Shown one piece after another: positions 46,754 to 55,751 of a stretch of 64,000 nt of DNA (positions are counted from its first letter, which is position 1; each line of letters begins with the position of its first letter). The notes under the pieces were generated by a model. The model worked only from the letters and a program-made list of their open reading frames with translations, was not told where the DNA came from and did no database searches. Both the position numbers and the translations under genes were made by a program. The stretch lies in the NCBI RefSeq assembly GCF_003853645.1, contig NZ_QTPO01000026.1, positions 46,753-110,752 of the forward strand, in the 5' to 3' direction. This DNA comes from Burkholderia sp. Bp9143. GTDB lineage: Bacteria; Pseudomonadota; Gammaproteobacteria; Burkholderiales; Burkholderiaceae.

Positions 46754-46775
46754 CTTCATGCCCGTCGTTCGTGCG

Positions 46776-47972
46776 TCAGGCCGCCAGCAAACCGTGCGGA
46801 TCGATCACGAATTTGCGCGGCGCGCCGCCGTCGAACTTCTTGTAGCCTTCCGGCGCCTGGTCGAGCGAGATCACCTCGACGTTGACGATCTTCGCGATCG
46901 GAAGACGGTCGAACAGGATCGCCTGCATCAGGTTGCGGTTGTACTTCAGCACCGGCGTCTGACCCGTGAAGAACGAGTGCGACTTCGCCCAGCCGAGGCC
47001 GAAGCGGATGCTCAGGCTGCCGTGCTGCGCGGCCTTGTCTTTCGCGCCCGGATCGTCCGTCACGTACAGGCCCGGGATGCCGATCGCACCGGCCGGCCGC
47101 GTGATTTCCATCAGCGAGTTCAGCACCGTCGCGGGCGCTTCCTCGGAATGGCCCGACGAACCGTGGCCGTGCGCCTCGAAGCCCACGCAGTCGACTGCGC
47201 AGTCGATCTCCGGCACGCCGAGGATCTGCTCGATCTGCTCGCCGAGCGACGCGTCCAGCGACAGGTCGACCGTCTCGAAGCCCATCGCCCGCGCATGCGC
47301 GAGGCGTTCCGGGTTCATGTCGCCGACGATCGTCACCGCCGCGCCGAGCAGGCGCGCCGATGCGGCCGCCGCCATCCCGACCGGGCCCGCGCCCGCGATA
47401 TAGACCGTCGAACCGGGCTTCACGCCCGCGGTCACCGCGCCGTGATAACCGGTCGGCAGAATGTCGGACAGGCAAGTCAGGTCGCGGATCTTCGCCATCG
47501 CCTGATCGCGGTCCGGGAATTTCAGCAGGTTGAAGTCGGCGTACGGCACCAGCACGTATTCGGCCTGGCCGCCGATCCAGCCACCCATGTCGACGTAGCC
47601 ATATGCACCGCCGGCACGCGCCGGGTTGACGTTCAGGCACACGCCCGTATGCGTGTCCTTGCACATCGCGCAACGGCCGCACGCGACGTTGAACGGCACC
47701 GACACGAGATCGCCGATCTTCAGCGTCTCGACGTCGGGGCCCGCTTCGACCACCTCGCCCGTGATCTCGTGACCGAGCACGAGGCCGACCGGCGCGGTCG
47801 TGCGGCCGCGCACCATGTGCTGGTCGGAGCCGCAGATGTTCGTGCTCACCACTTTCAGGATCACGCCGTGGCCGATCGCGCGGCCGGTCGGATCGACCAT
47901 CTTCGGATAATCGATCTTCTGCACTTCGACCTTGCCCGGCCCAAGATAGACGACACCTCGATTGCTGCTCAT
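46776..47972 (-). CDS. fdhA: Glutathione-independent formaldehyde dehydrogenase
   Basis: A 398-residue zinc alcohol-dehydrogenase-family enzyme oxidising formaldehyde with tightly bound NAD. The catalytic zinc Cys is in TNICGSDQHM with HE in LGHEITGEV. The structural zinc Cys are in ACGRCAMCKDTHTGVC. The dinucleotide motif is AGAGPVGMAAAA. Length and the start SSNRGVVYLGPGKVEV match the Pseudomonas enzyme. It probably removes formaldehyde released by GbcA. It lies 294 bp downstream of the rhamnolipid operon on the same strand, probably with its own promoter. Confidence 0.94.
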   Translation of the reverse strand: MSSNRGVVYLGPGKVEVQKIDYPKMVDPTGRAIGHGVILKVVSTNICGSDQHMVRGRTTAPVGLVLGHEITGEVVEAGPDVETLKIGDLVSVPFNVACGRCAMCKDTHTGVCLNVNPARAGGAYGYVDMGGWIGGQAEYVLVPYADFNLLKFPDRDQAMAKIRDLTCLSDILPTGYHGAVTAGVKPGSTVYIAGAGPVGMAAAASARLLGAAVTIVGDMNPERLAHARAMGFETVDLSLDASLGEQIEQILGVPEIDCAVDCVGFEAHGHGSSGHSEEAPATVLNSLMEITRPAGAIGIPGLYVTDDPGAKDKAAQHGSLSIRFGLGWAKSHSFFTGQTPVLKYNRNLMQAILFDRLPIAKIVNVEVISLDQAPEGYKKFDGGAPRKFVIDPHGLLAA

Positions 47973-48223
47973 CGTATTGTCTCCATGTCTCGTTGGATGG
48001 CGCTGCTGTGCGCCGGACGGATGCGGCGCACATGCAACGTGCTGTTCGAGAGTAGTCCCGGAGGCGGGGGCGCCGATGTCTCAAACGCGACATGCGTTTG
48101 ATCGGTGCCGACATCGATGGCGGAAACGCGAAAGTCGGGTCAGGAAAACGGCCGGAAGGCGGGAACGCGGAAGACCTGAACGCACGGCCAGGGGCCCGGC
48201 CGATCGTCACGATCGGCCCGCCC

Positions 48224-48259
48224 CGCCGGTCGGGCACGCCGGTCGGGCACGCCGGTCGG
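48224..48259. repeat. 13-bp tandem repeat
   Basis: The unit CGCCGGTCGGGCA occurs at 48224, 48237 and (partial) 48250, just after the emrA-type stop. Immediately before it is a hairpin with 9-bp arms GGCCGATCG/CGATCGGCC. This may be a slippage array or the 3' end structure of the rhamnolipid operon. Nothing else is evident in 47973-48266. Confidence 0.6.
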
Positions 48260-48266
48260 TCTCGCC

Positions 48267-49457
48267 TTACCCGCCCTGATTCTCGCGGACGATCGCAGCG
48301 GCGGCCGCTTCCGCGTCGCGCGCGACGCCGTCGTGCATGCGCGTGCTGACCGCCGGCGTCGGCGGCTCGCTGTCGAGCGCATGGCCATCGCGGTTGCGCG
48401 TATCCACCGTCGCGCGCATCGACAGCCCGACCCTGAGCGGATGCGCGGCCAGGTCGCGGGGATCGATCGCGATCACGACCGGCACGCGCTGCACGACCTT
48501 GATCCAGTTGCCGGCCGCGTTCTGCGACGGCAGCATCGAGAACGCGCTGCCGGTGCCGGCCGAGAAGCCCTGCACGCGGCCGCGATAGACGACGCGCGAC
48601 CCATACAGGTCCGACACCACGTCGACCGGCTGGCCGACGCGCATGTGGCGGATCTGCCCTTCCTTGAAATTCGCCTCGACCCACAGCCGGTTCAGCTGCA
48701 CGATCGACATCAGCGGCACGCCGGGCCCGACCTGCTGGCCGACCTGCACCGAACGCTGGCCGACCGTGCCGTCGACCGGCGCGACGATCGTCGTGCGCTT
48801 CAGGTTCCGGTACGCGAGCTTGAATTGCGCGGTCGCCTGCACGACGGCCGGGCTCTCGTCGACCGGCAGCTTGCTGCCGAGCGCGCGCGCCGCTTCGAGC
48901 TGCGCCTGCGCGGCCGCGAGGTTCGCCTGTGCGCCGGCGACCGCCGCGCGGGCGCGTGCCAGTTCCTCCGGCGCGACGATCTCCACCGATGCGCCCGAAC
49001 GCGCGGCGAGCGCGCGCTGCGCGAGCGACAGGTCGGCCTGGCGCGCATTCACGGCTTCCACGTACATCGTGTTCGAGATCTTCGCGTTCGCGACCTGCCG
49101 CACGGCCTGCACGAGCTGCGCCTTCGCCTGCGCGAACGCGACGGACGCTTCGGTATCGTCGAGCCGCACGAGCGTCTGCCCGGCGCGCACGGCCTGTGTA
49201 TCGGCGACCAGCACGTCGGTCACGGCGCCCGGGATCTGTGCGGCGACCTGCACGATGGTGCCCGCGACGTACGCGTCGTCGGTGTCCTCGTCATAGCGGT
49301 CGCGCAACAGCCAGAACGCGATCCAGACGAGCGCGGCGAACACCACGACCGCGAAGAACAGCATGAAGCGCTTGCGGCGCGTCGCGCGGCGCGCGTCGAG
49401 TGCCGGATCGTCGAGGGCGGCCGGCTGCGCGGCGGTATGAAGGTTGTCGTGGTGCAT
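48267..49457 (-). CDS. EmrA/HlyD-type periplasmic adaptor of the rhamnolipid operon
   Basis: A 396-residue membrane fusion protein: a basic N-terminus, one membrane helix at about 30-50, the barrel strand DTDDAYVAGTIVQVAAQIPG, long coiled-coil hairpin (about 95-205), lipoyl motif TTIVAPVDGTVGQRSVQVGQQVGPG. It belongs to the EmrA group that works with DHA2 transporters, here the MFS gene at 52231, and with the NodT-type channel. Its ATG and the upstream stop share one base (TGATG). Export of rhamnolipid is inferred from the operon. Confidence 0.88.
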   Translation of the reverse strand: MHHDNLHTAAQPAALDDPALDARRATRRKRFMLFFAVVVFAALVWIAFWLLRDRYDEDTDDAYVAGTIVQVAAQIPGAVTDVLVADTQAVRAGQTLVRLDDTEASVAFAQAKAQLVQAVRQVANAKISNTMYVEAVNARQADLSLAQRALAARSGASVEIVAPEELARARAAVAGAQANLAAAQAQLEAARALGSKLPVDESPAVVQATAQFKLAYRNLKRTTIVAPVDGTVGQRSVQVGQQVGPGVPLMSIVQLNRLWVEANFKEGQIRHMRVGQPVDVVSDLYGSRVVYRGRVQGFSAGTGSAFSMLPSQNAAGNWIKVVQRVPVVIAIDPRDLAAHPLRVGLSMRATVDTRNRDGHALDSEPPTPAVSTRMHDGVARDAEAAAAAIVRENQGG

Positions 49458-51274
49458 CAGTCGCTTTGCGTAACGATCAGGCGATCGTGCTGGAAGACAG
49501 GTATCGCCGGCATGGCCGACGGGCCCGGCGACGGGCTCGCCGATGCCGTGCGCGCGAGAACGGGGGTGGCGCGAGACGTCGCGCCGATCGTCGACGGGCG
49601 CGCCGCGTCGTCACGCGTTGCGATACCGGCATTCGGCGTACCGTCGACCTGCGGACTTGCGCTGCTCGCCGGACGCGTCCCGGTCGGCCCACCCGCTGCC
49701 GCACGCCCCGGGGCCGCCGCAACCGCCGCCCCACGCCGTGCCGCCCCGCTGCGCGCCTGATGCGCAGCCGGCGCCTGCGCCACCGTTGCGCCCGCATCGA
49801 ACCCTCCACCCAGCGCGCCAATCAGCCCGACACGCAGCGTCCGCTGCCGGCCGAGCAATGCGATCATCTGCGCGCGCTCGTCGATCAGCGTGAGGTCCGC
49901 GACATCGACGTCCTTCTGCATCAACACGCCGCGCCGGTGGCGGTCGGCCGCGATCTGCACGATCTTCTGCGCGGCCGCGACCGCGTCCTGCTGCTGCGCG
50001 ACGAGCGTCCGCGACGTTTGCAGCGACGTGACGAGCTGCGCGACCTGCCCGAGCGCGTCGTCGACGGTCTTGTTGTACAGCCCGATCGCGACGTCGGCCT
50101 GCGCGACGTCCGCGCCGAGCTTGGCCTTCAGCCTGCCGCGGTCGAAGATCGGCAGCGAGATCGCGGGGCCGACGGAGCCGGCGAGCGCGTCGCGCGAGAA
50201 CAACGACGCGGGCGTCAGCGCGAACACGCCGCCGAGCGCGACGAGGTTCACGTCCGGATAGAACTGCGCGCGCGTCGAATCGGCGTTCGCGAATGCCGCT
50301 TCGACGCGCAGCCGCGCGGCGACGATGTCGGGCCGGCGGCCGAGCAGGTCGGCCGGCAGCCGCGCCGGTACGGCACCGCCCGCGAACGCGCCGACGCGCG
50401 GCCGCTGCAGCGCGAGCCCGCGCTCGGGGCCACGGCCCGACAGCACGCCGAGCTGCAGTTGCGCGAGCTTGATCTGTTCGTCGTTCATCGCGATCTGCGC
50501 GAGCAGCTTGCTGCGCTTGATCGACGCGTCGCTCGCGTCGTACGCGTTGTCGAGCCCGCGCGCGGTGCGCTCGCGCAGCACGGTCGTCACGCGCTGGCTG
50601 ACCTTCAGTTTCTGCTGCAGCAGATCCTGCGTCGCATACGCCTCGTCGAGCTGGCAATACACGGTGACGATCGCGACCGCGAGCGTGAGCCGCACCTGCT
50701 CGGCCTCGACGCGCGCCGCTTCGCGCAACGACATCAGGCTCTTCGTCGCGGCGCGGTTCCTGCCCCACAGATCGAGCTGGTAGTTCAGCCCGACGAACAC
50801 TGACGACGGCGATGTGTTCGGATCGCCGAAGATCTCGACCGGCACGCGATAGCCGCCGGCCGACACGTTCGCGACGTTGTCGCCCGGCTTCGGCATCCGC
50901 GCCCGGCTGATCGTCGCGCCGGCCGTGCCGGTCAGTCCCGTCAACGAATCGAACTGCTGAAGCTGCGCCTGCGCGATCCGCAGCCGCGCCTGCGCGACCT
51001 GCAGGTCGGGGTTGTTCTGCGCTGCCTCCGCCACCAGTGCATCGAGCTGCGGATCCTGCATTTGCTTGACCCAGTCGGGCGCGGGCCACGCGCCGTTCGT
51101 GCCGGGGCCGGCCGTGTGCGCGAGCGCATCGTCGGCCGGCGCGCGCAGCGACAGCGACGGCAGGAAGCCCGACGGCACGCAGCCACCCAACGCCAGCAGC
51201 ACGGCTGCCGCCCCGATCATCGATCCGCCCTTCACGGCACGCGCCATCCCCACCGCTCTCTTCACACGCCGCAT
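49457..51274 (-). CDS. NodT-type RND/EmrAB outer-membrane efflux lipoprotein
   Basis: A 605-residue TolC-like outer-membrane factor. The lipoprotein signal ends LLALGGC (Cys about residue 31 from this start). Two OEP repeats follow (PDWVKQMQDPQLDALVAEAAQNNPDLQVAQARL and the LPADLLGRRPDIVAARLRVEAAFA region). The last ~90 residues are an extra Ala/Pro/Arg-rich tail beyond the usual family length. Start ATG 51274 (GGTGAGG upstream, eight bases after the rhlC stop) is preferred to 51307, which lies inside rhlC. Confidence 0.87.
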   Translation of the reverse strand: MRRVKRAVGMARAVKGGSMIGAAAVLLALGGCVPSGFLPSLSLRAPADDALAHTAGPGTNGAWPAPDWVKQMQDPQLDALVAEAAQNNPDLQVAQARLRIAQAQLQQFDSLTGLTGTAGATISRARMPKPGDNVANVSAGGYRVPVEIFGDPNTSPSSVFVGLNYQLDLWGRNRAATKSLMSLREAARVEAEQVRLTLAVAIVTVYCQLDEAYATQDLLQQKLKVSQRVTTVLRERTARGLDNAYDASDASIKRSKLLAQIAMNDEQIKLAQLQLGVLSGRGPERGLALQRPRVGAFAGGAVPARLPADLLGRRPDIVAARLRVEAAFANADSTRAQFYPDVNLVALGGVFALTPASLFSRDALAGSVGPAISLPIFDRGRLKAKLGADVAQADVAIGLYNKTVDDALGQVAQLVTSLQTSRTLVAQQQDAVAAAQKIVQIAADRHRRGVLMQKDVDVADLTLIDERAQMIALLGRQRTLRVGLIGALGGGFDAGATVAQAPAAHQARSGAARRGAAVAAAPGRAAAGGPTGTRPASSASPQVDGTPNAGIATRDDAARPSTIGATSRATPVLARTASASPSPGPSAMPAIPVFQHDRLIVTQSD

Positions 51275-51281
51275 CGCGCCC

Positions 51282-52220
51282 TCACCCCTGCTGAATGCGC
51301 TGCGCACGCGCGGCCAAACGCGGCCGCGTGCGTTCGAGCGGGCCGAGCCGGCCGAACAGGCCGTCCGCGATGCCGAGCAGGATGCCGGCGAGCTTCGCGC
51401 GCTTGTCGCGTTCGACGAGCGCGATCTGCACGACCTGCCACATGGTCAGCAGGTTCGGCACGATCGCCACCGGAAAGCGCAGCCCGTACTGCATCCCGAG
51501 CTGCACCGCGTTACGCGCGCTGTAATAGCGCCGTTGCCACGAGTGATTCATCGACGTCATTTCGAAAGGACCGATCGCGTGCCGCTGCTTCGTGCCGATC
51601 CGGTGCGGCAGCACCAGCGACGGCACGACGTAGAGCGGCACGTTGCGCGCAAGCGCGCGAAAACTGTACTCGGTGTCGACGTGATCGATGAACAGCGTCT
51701 CGTCGAACCGGCCAAGTACGTCGAACGCGGCGCGCGACACGACGCAGCCCGACGAGATCAGGAATGCGCAGCGCTGCAGCGGCGTGCCCGGCTCGATGCG
51801 CAGGCGGCGCAACCCGATTCCGTTGGTCGCGAGCTCGGGCAGGAAGCTGCGCGCGTTCTCATCGAAGATGCGCGGACCGGCCAGGAATGCACGCCCCGCG
51901 AGCCCCGCGCAGACGTCGCGCATCGCCGGGAAATACGCGGCCGGCACCGACGAATCCTGATCGAACAGCGCAACGGCATCGACGTTGTCACGAAACAGCG
52001 CCGCGAGCCCCGCGTTGTACGCGCCCGCGATCCCGCCGCAATTGCCGTGATGCAGCAGCGCGATGCCTTCGCGATCGCACAGCTCATGCGCCCGCGCATC
52101 GGGCTGCGGCGTGTTGTCGACGACGAGCAGCGCGTCGCACGCGTGGCGCCACGCACCGAGCGCCGCGAGCTGCGCGTCGGTCGGGTGATACAGGATCACG
52201 AGTGCACCGAGTGTCGTCAT
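51282..52220 (-). CDS. rhlC: Rhamnosyltransferase 2 (di-rhamnolipid synthesis)
   Basis: A 312-residue GT2-family glycosyltransferase: start LGALVILYHPTDAQL, VVDNTPQPD, NCGGIAGAYNAGL, and the acidic metal-binding LFDQDSS. It adds a second dTDP-L-rhamnose to mono-rhamnolipid. In this operon, as in Burkholderia generally, rhlC is in the same unit as rhlA and rhlB, whereas Pseudomonas aeruginosa keeps it apart. Eleven bases separate it from the upstream MFS gene. Confidence 0.91.
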   Translation of the reverse strand: MTTLGALVILYHPTDAQLAALGAWRHACDALLVVDNTPQPDARAHELCDREGIALLHHGNCGGIAGAYNAGLAALFRDNVDAVALFDQDSSVPAAYFPAMRDVCAGLAGRAFLAGPRIFDENARSFLPELATNGIGLRRLRIEPGTPLQRCAFLISSGCVVSRAAFDVLGRFDETLFIDHVDTEYSFRALARNVPLYVVPSLVLPHRIGTKQRHAIGPFEMTSMNHSWQRRYYSARNAVQLGMQYGLRFPVAIVPNLLTMWQVVQIALVERDKRAKLAGILLGIADGLFGRLGPLERTRPRLAARAQRIQQG

Positions 52221-52230
52221 GCCGCTCTCC

Positions 52231-53817
52231 TCAATGTCCGAACGAAGCCGCCGCGCCGCGCTTCGGCCGCGTCAGCCACATCATCGCGGCGAGCACGAGG
52301 CAGGTCATGCTCGCCATCCAGAACATGTCGCCCGTCGCCATCATGTATGCCTGCTGCATCACGACCTGGTGCAGCGTGGCGAGCTCGCGCACGCCGTCCA
52401 CGCCCATCGCGTTCAGCGTATGCACGAAGCGATGCGTGTTCGCCGACGCGTGCGTGACCGATTGCGACACGACATCGTAGTGATAGGTCGCGCGGTTGTC
52501 CCACAGCGTCACGCTCATCGCGGTGCCGAATGCGGCGGACAGCGTGCGCAGGAAATTCGACAGGCTCGACGCGGCCGCGAGCCGGTCGTCCGGGATGCGC
52601 GACAGCGTCGCGGCCGTCAGCGGAATGAAGAAACACGGCAGCCCGATCCCCTGGATCAGCCCGGGCGCGGCGATCTGCGCGAACGTCATCTTCAGCGTGA
52701 AATGCGCGTCCCAAGCGAGCACGGCCGCGAACACGAGAAAGCCGAAGGTCGCGAGCACGCGTGCGTCGAAGCGATGCGCATGCAGGCCGACGAGAATCGA
52801 GAACACGAGCGCGAGCACGCCGAGCGACGCGGTGGCAAGCCCCGCGTGGAACGCGTTGTAGCCCATCACCGCCTGCATCCACAGCGGAAACACGACGCCC
52901 ACCACCGAGAAGCTCATCATCCCGAGCGAGATGATCAGTACACAGAACGAGAACGTGCGGTCGCGAAACAGGCTCAGGTCGACGACCGGATGCGCCTCGC
53001 CCGCCTCCCAGATCAGCAACGACACGATCGCAAGCCCGGCGACCACCGCGAGCGTGACGATCAGCGGCGAATCGAACCAGCCCTTGTCGTGACCGAGATC
53101 GAGCATCGCCTGCAGCGAGCCAACGCCGATCACGAGCAGCACGATGCCCGGCACGTCGATCGGGCCGGCCGAGCCGCGCTGCGCGTCGGGGCGCAGCATC
53201 GCGGTGCAGACCGCGAATGAGAACAGCCCGATCGGCAGGTTGATCAGGAAGATCCATGGCCACGAGAAGCTGTCGACGATCCAGCCGCCGACCACCGGCC
53301 CGAAGATCGGCGCGAGCAGCACGGTCATCGCCCACAGCGCGAGCGCGACGGTGCGCTTGTCCGGTGGGAACGTGCGCAGCAGAATCGTCTGCGACAGCGG
53401 CACCATCGGCCCCGAGCACAGCCCCTGCAGCGCGCGGCAGACCACCAGCACGTGCAGGTCGCGTGCGAGCCCGCACAGCAGCGACGTCAGCGTGAACAGC
53501 AGCACCGCGCCGACGAACAGCCGCAGCTCGCCGACGCGTCGCGCGAGCCAGCCGGTCAGCGGCACCGCGATCGCGGCCGCGACCGAATACGAGCTGATCA
53601 CCCACGTGCCCTGGCTGTTCGACACGCCGAGACTGCCGGAGATCGCCGGCACCGCGACGTTCGTTACCGTCGAGTCGAGCACTTCGATGAAAGTCGCGAG
53701 CGACAGCGCGAACGTCAGGAGCGCGAGCCGGGCGCCGCGCACCGGCGGCGCGGCGGGGGCGGGTTCGCTCGCATCGAAGGCGGCGGGCGTGTCCTGAAGC
53801 GACGATGCCGTGCTCAT
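52231..53817 (-). CDS. DHA2-family MFS exporter of the rhamnolipid operon (EmrB-like)
   Basis: A 528-residue, fourteen-helix transporter: first helix with LSLATFIEVLDSTVTNVAVPAI, motif QGTWVISSYSVAAAI, and motif C-like GPVVGGWI. It matches EmrB/DHA2 proteins. Its ATG overlaps the rhlB stop by four bases (ATGA), so it is coupled to the biosynthetic genes. With the EmrA-type adaptor and NodT-type channel it makes a complete tripartite pump, probably for rhamnolipids. Confidence 0.9.
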   Translation of the reverse strand: MSTASSLQDTPAAFDASEPAPAAPPVRGARLALLTFALSLATFIEVLDSTVTNVAVPAISGSLGVSNSQGTWVISSYSVAAAIAVPLTGWLARRVGELRLFVGAVLLFTLTSLLCGLARDLHVLVVCRALQGLCSGPMVPLSQTILLRTFPPDKRTVALALWAMTVLLAPIFGPVVGGWIVDSFSWPWIFLINLPIGLFSFAVCTAMLRPDAQRGSAGPIDVPGIVLLVIGVGSLQAMLDLGHDKGWFDSPLIVTLAVVAGLAIVSLLIWEAGEAHPVVDLSLFRDRTFSFCVLIISLGMMSFSVVGVVFPLWMQAVMGYNAFHAGLATASLGVLALVFSILVGLHAHRFDARVLATFGFLVFAAVLAWDAHFTLKMTFAQIAAPGLIQGIGLPCFFIPLTAATLSRIPDDRLAAASSLSNFLRTLSAAFGTAMSVTLWDNRATYHYDVVSQSVTHASANTHRFVHTLNAMGVDGVRELATLHQVVMQQAYMMATGDMFWMASMTCLVLAAMMWLTRPKRGAAASFGH

Positions 53818-55097
53818 GCACCCGCCGTCGCGACGTCGGCCGGCGAGCTCGCGCGGCCGTGTTTCGGTGCAAGGCGCTCGATGAAATCGGCGGCCGCCTC
53901 GCAGCCGTCCGACGCAGCTTTGATCAGTGCGCGCGTGCGCTCCGCATACACGGCGAATTCGGGTTCGCCCAATACGCGCATGAGCGCCCCACCGAGACGC
54001 GCGCCGTCCACCGGACCATCGACGCGTACGCCCGCACCGCTCGCCGCGACGCGCTGCGCATTGTCGAACTGGTCGTGCGCGAACGGCGTCACGACCTGCG
54101 GGATCCCGGCCTCGAACGCGAGCGCCGCGGTGCCGATCCCACCGTGATGCACGAGCGCGCGGCAACGCGGCAGCAGCGCGCGCATCGGCACGAAGCGGCG
54201 CACCAGCAGCCGGTCGCCGTCCGGTGCCGCATCGTGCGGGCTCAGCAGGATGCCGCGCGCGCCGGTGGCGCGCAGCGCGTGCGCGACCGCACGCGCATAC
54301 GCGACGTGATCGACGCGCGTCGACCCGGCCGTGAACACCACGGGCGGCTCACCGGCCGCGAGAAACGCGTCGAGCGCGGGATCGTCGTCGGGCACCGCGA
54401 TATCGTTGAACAGCGGAAAGCCGCTTTGCAGAAGACGGGCCGGCCAGTCGCGCTGCGCCGGCGCGAACCAGTCCGGAAACAGGCACAGCACGCCGTCGGT
54501 CGAATGCAGCCAGCGCCCCAGCACGCGCCGCGCGGGCGCGAGCCCGAGGTCGCGTCGCACCGCATTGAGCGCCGGCCCGCAGACGCGGTCGAGCACCTGC
54601 CGCTCGATCAGCGTCATCAGCGCAGTCTTCACCGGCAACGGCCAGCGCGCCGGAATCGTCAGGCGCGGGTGCGTCGGCGGCACGTGCGCGGACAGCAGCG
54701 TCGACGGCGACACCTGCACCGACACGTACGGCGTGCCATGCAGCTCCTGCATGAAGCGTGCGGAAAACGCCCATAGCGTGCCGACCAGCACGGTATCGCG
54801 ATCGGTCAGCGCGCGCAGCGCGTCGTAGTGCGGGCGCAGCACGGGCGCGATCACCTGCCACAGCGTGCGGAACGACGTGCGCGGATCCCACAGCGCCGGG
54901 TTCGCCATCGCGGCCTCGTACTCGGCCGCGGTGCCGACCGGCACGAACGCGAAGCCGCAGCGTCGCACGGCCGCCTCGAACGGCGGATGCGTGCAGAACA
55001 CGACATCGTGGCCGCGCATCGCGAGCACGCGCGCGACGCCGAGCAGCGGATGCACGTCGCCCGCCGAGCCGATCGCGGTCACGATCACCTTCGCCAT
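53814..55097 (-). CDS. rhlB: Rhamnosyltransferase 1 catalytic subunit
   Basis: A 427-residue GT1-family enzyme joining dTDP-L-rhamnose to 3-(3-hydroxyalkanoyloxy)alkanoic acid. It shows the start KVIVTAIGSAGDVHPLLGVARVL, the donor-binding region VVFTAGSTRVDHVAYA, and RALVHHGGIGTAALAFEAGIPQVVTPFAHDQFDNAQRV with the family's conserved His-Gly-Gly. It starts 17 bases after the methyltransferase stop and overlaps the MFS gene by four bases. Confidence 0.92.
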   Translation of the reverse strand: MAKVIVTAIGSAGDVHPLLGVARVLAMRGHDVVFCTHPPFEAAVRRCGFAFVPVGTAAEYEAAMANPALWDPRTSFRTLWQVIAPVLRPHYDALRALTDRDTVLVGTLWAFSARFMQELHGTPYVSVQVSPSTLLSAHVPPTHPRLTIPARWPLPVKTALMTLIERQVLDRVCGPALNAVRRDLGLAPARRVLGRWLHSTDGVLCLFPDWFAPAQRDWPARLLQSGFPLFNDIAVPDDDPALDAFLAAGEPPVVFTAGSTRVDHVAYARAVAHALRATGARGILLSPHDAAPDGDRLLVRRFVPMRALLPRCRALVHHGGIGTAALAFEAGIPQVVTPFAHDQFDNAQRVAASGAGVRVDGPVDGARLGGALMRVLGEPEFAVYAERTRALIKAASDGCEAAADFIERLAPKHGRASSPADVATAGA

Positions 55098-55114
55098 CGC
55101 GCGCCTCGCGGGGA

Positions 55115-55684
55115 TCAGTAGAAGCCGGGGATCAGCGCCGCGACCTCGCGGCGGTACTGCGCGTATGCAGGCCCGAAATAACCGGTCAACCAGGTCTCCT
55201 CGACGCGCACCTTGTACGCGAGCGACGCGAACACGAGCGCGACGCCAAGCGCACCGCGCCACTCGCCGCCGATCAGCGCGGCGCCGACCAGCGCGATCAG
55301 GCAGCCGGTGTAGATCGGATGACGCACGAGACCGTACGGGCCGGTGCGAACGAGTTCGTGGTTCTCCTTCAGCGTGACGGACACGCTCCAGTTCGTGCCG
55401 AGATGCAGCCGCGCCCACACGGAGAACAGCAGCCCCGCGACGAGCACCGCAAGCCCGCATTGGGCCTGCATGCCGAAGCGCTGCCAGTCGGGCACGAGTG
55501 CCTGCCACGACGGATCGGGCAGGATGATCAGCGCGCCGCCGACGATCAGCGGAATCGACTGCAGCGTGCGCGAGCGCGACGCCTCCTTGCGCACGGTCGT
55601 CTTCACGGCCTGCGACGTCGCGATCCAGTAGGCGAGCCACGCGGCCCAAGGAACGACGATGGCGATGGTCTGAACGATATTCAC
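55115..55684 (-). CDS. ICMT/PEMT-like membrane methyltransferase inside the rhamnolipid operon
   Basis: A 189-residue membrane protein with four to five helices. The C-terminal half has the isoprenylcysteine carboxyl methyltransferase pattern: LVRTGPYGLVRHPIYTGCL (SAM-binding RHPxY) and VRVEETWLTGYFGPAYAQYRREV (the conserved E-E..L...FG..Y..Y). Start is a GTG at 55684, supported by GAGG upstream and the first helix. It lies between rhlA and rhlB (67 and 17 bp). It might methylate the free carboxylate of the lipid precursor or rhamnolipid; that is inference from fold and place. Confidence 0.83.
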   Translation of the reverse strand: MNIVQTIAIVVPWAAWLAYWIATSQAVKTTVRKEASRSRTLQSIPLIVGGALIILPDPSWQALVPDWQRFGMQAQCGLAVLVAGLLFSVWARLHLGTNWSVSVTLKENHELVRTGPYGLVRHPIYTGCLIALVGAALIGGEWRGALGVALVFASLAYKVRVEETWLTGYFGPAYAQYRREVAALIPGFY

Positions 55685-55751
55685 GGCTGGCCTGCCTCGG
55701 GTGGAGAAGAATTCGGATGCGCCCGGTGTGCACGGTGCGCGACGTGCTGCG

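Noticed and set aside
46641..48101. Long open frames opposite fdhA and many other genes
   Set aside because: Shadow frames caused by high G/C at third positions; the real genes have family motifs.
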